A DNA stretch of 64,000 nt from Halioxenophilus sp033283405 (lineage in GTDB: Bacteria > Pseudomonadota > Gammaproteobacteria > Pseudomonadales > Cellvibrionaceae). Below are positions 61,643 to 64,000 of this stretch, one piece after another. The first letter of the stretch is position 1; every line of letters begins with the position of its first letter. Under the pieces are notes generated by a model. It was not told the origin of the DNA and searched no databases. It was given only the letters and a program-made list of their open reading frames with translations. Where the stretch lies: the NCBI RefSeq assembly GCF_033283405.1, contig NZ_JAWMQR010000001.1, forward strand, positions 620,001 to 684,000. Direction: 5' to 3'. The position numbers and the translations under genes are program-made.

Positions 61643-62512
61643 AACTCCCCCATTGTTTATCTGTTTTCTATTTTTCAACTGGATATTGCCATACCACGTA
61701 TTTGTGATTTCGATCTGGAAATAGAGCAGTCCATAAGCACTCATGTCCGGCAATGTTGGCTCTAGCGCTCCCAAAGGTTGGCTTTTTAAGGTGCGCGGCA
61801 TAGCAAAAGGTAAAACATCATAAGGCACAAGTCAGTAACTCTCATCGGCAAAATAGAAGTTTTATATTTTTGTAAGAAGTACTAACACTGAAAGCCGACA
61901 CTGGATCAGCCGACGTCGCGTGCAAAGCCGTATCATAAGCTAACAGAACACCCGGCCAAACATCGATGCGATACTGAGTAACAGCCATGCGCCCCTACTA
62001 TTCAAGTAACCGCTGCTTCAGCTTTTGATAATCTTTGTGCCCCCCACCACACCCATCCAAACCCACACGATGACCTTAACAACAACTGCTGTCAGCCCCA
62101 GCTGCAACAAAAACAGCATCATTAGTGCTATTGCGTAGCATTTTCAGCCGCAGAGCCGAGAGCAGTCCTCTAACAGGCATGAGTATCTTGGCCTGCTGAG
62201 GGAGATCTACAATTTCCGGAGTGGAGTTCAAATGGTTTGGCAAAGGAGGCTACCGTAGGATTCTGTCCGGCCAGTCCATAGCGGCGTCTGTAACGCCAAC
62301 CAAGGTATCTGCAAAGTGGAATGCTGGTCTTTTCGTGAGTGTGAACCTGACCTACGCTAAGAGCAGGTTGCAACGCGCTCTGGTTATTTCAGCTAAGCCG
62401 CCTTTTTATACATCTCTAGCGGGTTATTCATCTCTAGCGGGCAGCCATCCGCACCCGGGTGTTGGCTGTAGCCAACGGTCACTGGCTGTTGGCTTCTCAC
62501 AATAGAAGAGCC
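61643..62512. other. Gene-free stretch with short direct repeats
   Basis: About 870 bases hold no supported gene. CATCTCTAGCGGG occurs twice (62411-62423 and 62429-62441) in an 18-base period. GTTGGC-TGTA-GCCAAC (62461-62476) is a 6-bp hairpin near the end of the convergent-free region. Nothing else was recognised. Confidence 0.4.
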
Positions 62513-63223
62513 TTAGAAGCCGCCAGCACGAAAGGTGATACTGAAGAGATCGCCGCCGGCATCGATACGGCCTTGGCTGTATTCACCAAAATTGAGATCG
62601 AGTTTCAGGTAACGCCAGGAAAAATCGAGCCATGATTTATTACCTAGGGGTATGCCGATACCCAGGCCAAAACTGGATCCAGCACCCGACTCGCTGGACG
62701 GGGGGCCTTCCAGTGTAAACCCCCTGTCACCGGGTCTTACCGTCCACATATCACTGTTGTAATAGCCTCTGCCCGCGCTTAAAAACGTGGTAAAGCGCTT
62801 GAGCGGGTAGCTTAGCCGCAGGTTCAGATCGATGCCGTAGGTGTTAATTCGTAGATTATTGTTTGTGGTACCTGGAATTACAGCACCATTGCGCTCGTAG
62901 TCGGCGCTAAACCACATTAACCCGGTGTCCAACGCCAAATATCGATTAAATACCCAGCCGAAATTAGCTCCGTAGCCATAGCGATTATCACTGACATCCA
63001 TTTGGCCGGAATTGTCTGCCGCCTCAAAGTCAGTAGCCGATAGGGAAAGATAATAATGATCGAGCAGCGACGTTAGTATTTCTGCTTGCTGAGCGTTGTC
63101 AGACGTTGATTGTGATGGGCTATCGCTTGCCGCTTCTGCGACGGTCGCTGCTGCTGTGCCCGCAAGGAAAATAAAGGCCGGTAATACCAGCGCGTGAATA
63201 GAGTGACCGATTCTGGAAGTCAT
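62513..63223 (-). CDS. Outer membrane beta-barrel protein
   Basis: The 236-residue protein has a signal peptide (LVLPAFIFLAGTAAATVAEA). A Ser/Gln-rich segment is followed by alternating strands of an 8-stranded porin-like barrel (YYLSLSATDF, YGYGANFGWVFNRYLALDTG, YGIDLNLRLSYPLKRFTTFL, SWRYLKLDLNFGEYSQGRID) and a C-terminal phenylalanine (FSITFRAGGF), the signal for BAM insertion. The function is unknown. GCAGGAGCG lies 7 bases ahead of the ATG, directly at the border of the MITE-like element. Confidence 0.87.
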   Translation of the reverse strand: MTSRIGHSIHALVLPAFIFLAGTAAATVAEAASDSPSQSTSDNAQQAEILTSLLDHYYLSLSATDFEAADNSGQMDVSDNRYGYGANFGWVFNRYLALDTGLMWFSADYERNGAVIPGTTNNNLRINTYGIDLNLRLSYPLKRFTTFLSAGRGYYNSDMWTVRPGDRGFTLEGPPSSESGAGSSFGLGIGIPLGNKSWLDFSWRYLKLDLNFGEYSQGRIDAGGDLFSITFRAGGF

Positions 63224-63237
63224 GGTGGAACGCTCCT

Positions 63238-63509
63238 GCTAGGGCCTGTTAACACTAATTTAGCACCTCTGTTGAGCTTGAAATGAGCTCGATCTAGGCG
63301 CGAGCCGCGTAGTTTGGTGAGCCCAAATCAGCGGTGAGCAACAACGAGCGAGCTCATTTCAGGCTCAACCCATCGGGCTGGGGCCAGTTTTTTGCCCAGC
63401 GTTGTTGCCAGCCGCTTATGTAGGCCCACTACATAGCACGTCTGGCGCCTAGCTGGACAAAAAACTGACCTCCAGCAGTGGTGCTAAATTAGTGTTAACA
63501 GGCCCTAGC
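63238..63509. mobile_element. MITE-like element with 29-bp perfect terminal inverted repeats
   Basis: 63238-63266 and 63481-63509 are exact inverted repeats of 29 bases (one more pair matches outside), ends TGCTAGGGCC and GGCCCTAGCA. Inside are two imperfect hairpins: 63271-63291 with 63349-63369 (21 bases, one mismatch) and 63382-63400 with 63452-63470 (19 bases, two mismatches). The 272-bp element has no transposase, so it is a non-autonomous miniature element. CTAG or TA at the ends may be the target duplication. Confidence 0.85.
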
Positions 63510-63761
63510 ATACTCAGCTGTAACCTGGAACTGTTCAAACAACCCTAGATTCCTCCCTGCCGGAGCCACTGCAACAAAACAGAGGGCACTAAGGCTATCG
63601 GCCGGGTGCAGGGTATTGAGGTGACGCTGGAGTTGGTTAACCCTGCAGTTGGAGCGTAAGAGCTGTCGCCCGGATCTCGGGAGGGGCTTGCGCTGGGCGA
63701 GGAGCTGGTAGCGCCCAGCATCCCCGCCCCGGCTGGCCATCCTGGCCGCCACAGCTGGCAT
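63495..63761 (-). pseudogene. Possible gene remnant terminated inside the MITE-like element
   Basis: An 88-codon frame starts at ATG 63761 with AGAGGAGG 3 bases upstream, a very good ribosome site. Its last codons (ARAC and stop TAA) come from the terminal repeat of the element, so an original gene may have been cut by insertion. The encoded protein, rich in Arg, Leu and Ala, is not recognised. It may also be a chance frame. Confidence 0.3.
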
Positions 63762-63775
63762 GATCCTCCTCTATT

Positions 63776-63813
63776 TTTAAACTGTCTATTGCTTATTTAA
63801 ACTGACTATTGCT
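63776..63813. repeat. Two-copy 20-base tandem repeat
   Basis: TTTAAACTG(T/A)CTATTGCT occurs at 63776-63793 and 63796-63813, a period of 20 bases with one difference. It lies ahead of the frame at 63761 on the minus strand, in its promoter position. Confidence 0.6.
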
Positions 63814-64000
63814 CAGAGGAAATTTTCCCGCAGCCTCAGTTGAGAGCAGATACAGGCCTTACCCGCCTATGCCACCTTACTCCCACTCGATTATAAATAA
63901 GCAATTGTTTTTCTTTATTTTCAGATAGTTATAAATCGACACATTCACAATACCACGAAAAATACCCTGCCTAGAAATTTCTTGAAAATAGTTTCACTTT
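63814..64000. other. Window end without recognised gene
   Basis: The last 187 bases are AT-rich and hold no supported gene or site. Confidence 0.5.

Noticed and set aside
61643..61828. N-terminal extension of the YbhB-type gene
   Set aside because: The extra 62 codons show no family similarity, and a strong ribosome site and signal peptide mark the start at 61642.

Overview
The window reads as the chromosome of a marine-type gammaproteobacterium related to Pseudomonas and Cellvibrio. The best evidence is the block asd-fimV-truA-trpF-trpB-trpA-accD-folC-SPOR-cvpA-purF-metZ (53898 down to 38768), which has the gene order known from Pseudomonas and its relatives. FimV itself also points to this group. 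No rRNA, CRISPR array or complete insertion sequence was recognised, and no tRNA gene was found by eye.

Region 1 (1-11040) is an acyl-CoA and oxygenase catabolic locus. A leftward run encodes a Rieske oxygenase, a class III CoA-transferase, an acyl-CoA dehydrogenase, a CitE-like CoA lyase, an acetyl-CoA hydrolase/transferase homologue and an enoyl-CoA hydratase cut by the window edge. It is divergent from a GntR/HutC regulator. A second leftward set (TauD/TfdA-like dioxygenase, SDR, dienelactone hydrolase) lies beyond the regulator. Short elements of the form GTCC(A/G)(T/G)AC occur in both promoter regions, so the two sets probably form one regulon. The substrate is not known.

Region 2 (11040-25300) is mixed accessory content. 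It holds an arsenic resistance operon (arsR, arsC, acr3) behind a near-perfect 30-bp palindrome, an LLM flavin oxidoreductase with a DUF1330 protein, a secreted GH2 glycosidase resembling beta-glucuronidase, a SnoaL-like protein, a GbsR-type regulator divergent from an SDR, a 1127-residue hybrid histidine kinase, an HSL-type esterase and a prolyl-hydroxylase-like dioxygenase.

Region 3 (25380-34523) begins with a sulfotransferase and then holds the most interesting locus, a pyrimidine catabolic island. It has a concentrative nucleoside transporter, an isopenicillin-N-synthase-like 2-oxoglutarate oxygenase, cytidine deaminase, then URC1 (GTP cyclohydrolase II-like), URC4/Urg3, uracil phosphoribosyltransferase and uridine kinase, closed by a LacI-family regulator. 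URC1 and URC4 define a non-reductive uracil degradation route known from yeasts. Here the genes for import, deamination, activation to UMP and ring opening are neighbours, with an unassigned oxygenase. A LacI-type palindrome and an intrinsic terminator lie in the divergent promoter region.

Region 4 (34679-38593) is a MoxR ATPase, DUF58 and TgpA transglutaminase operon. Region 5 (38768-53898) is the conserved housekeeping block. Region 6 (54040-64000) holds an orphan SMI1/KNR4 protein, an OmpR-type two-component pair, a large lipoprotein (choice-of-anchor-I-like plus phytase-like domains) behind a three-repeat Pho box, a stand-alone MESH1-like alarmone hydrolase, a carboxymuconolactone decarboxylase-like protein, a YbhB-type protein and an outer-membrane barrel. 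A 272-bp MITE-like element with 29-bp perfect terminal inverted repeats sits directly upstream of the barrel gene.
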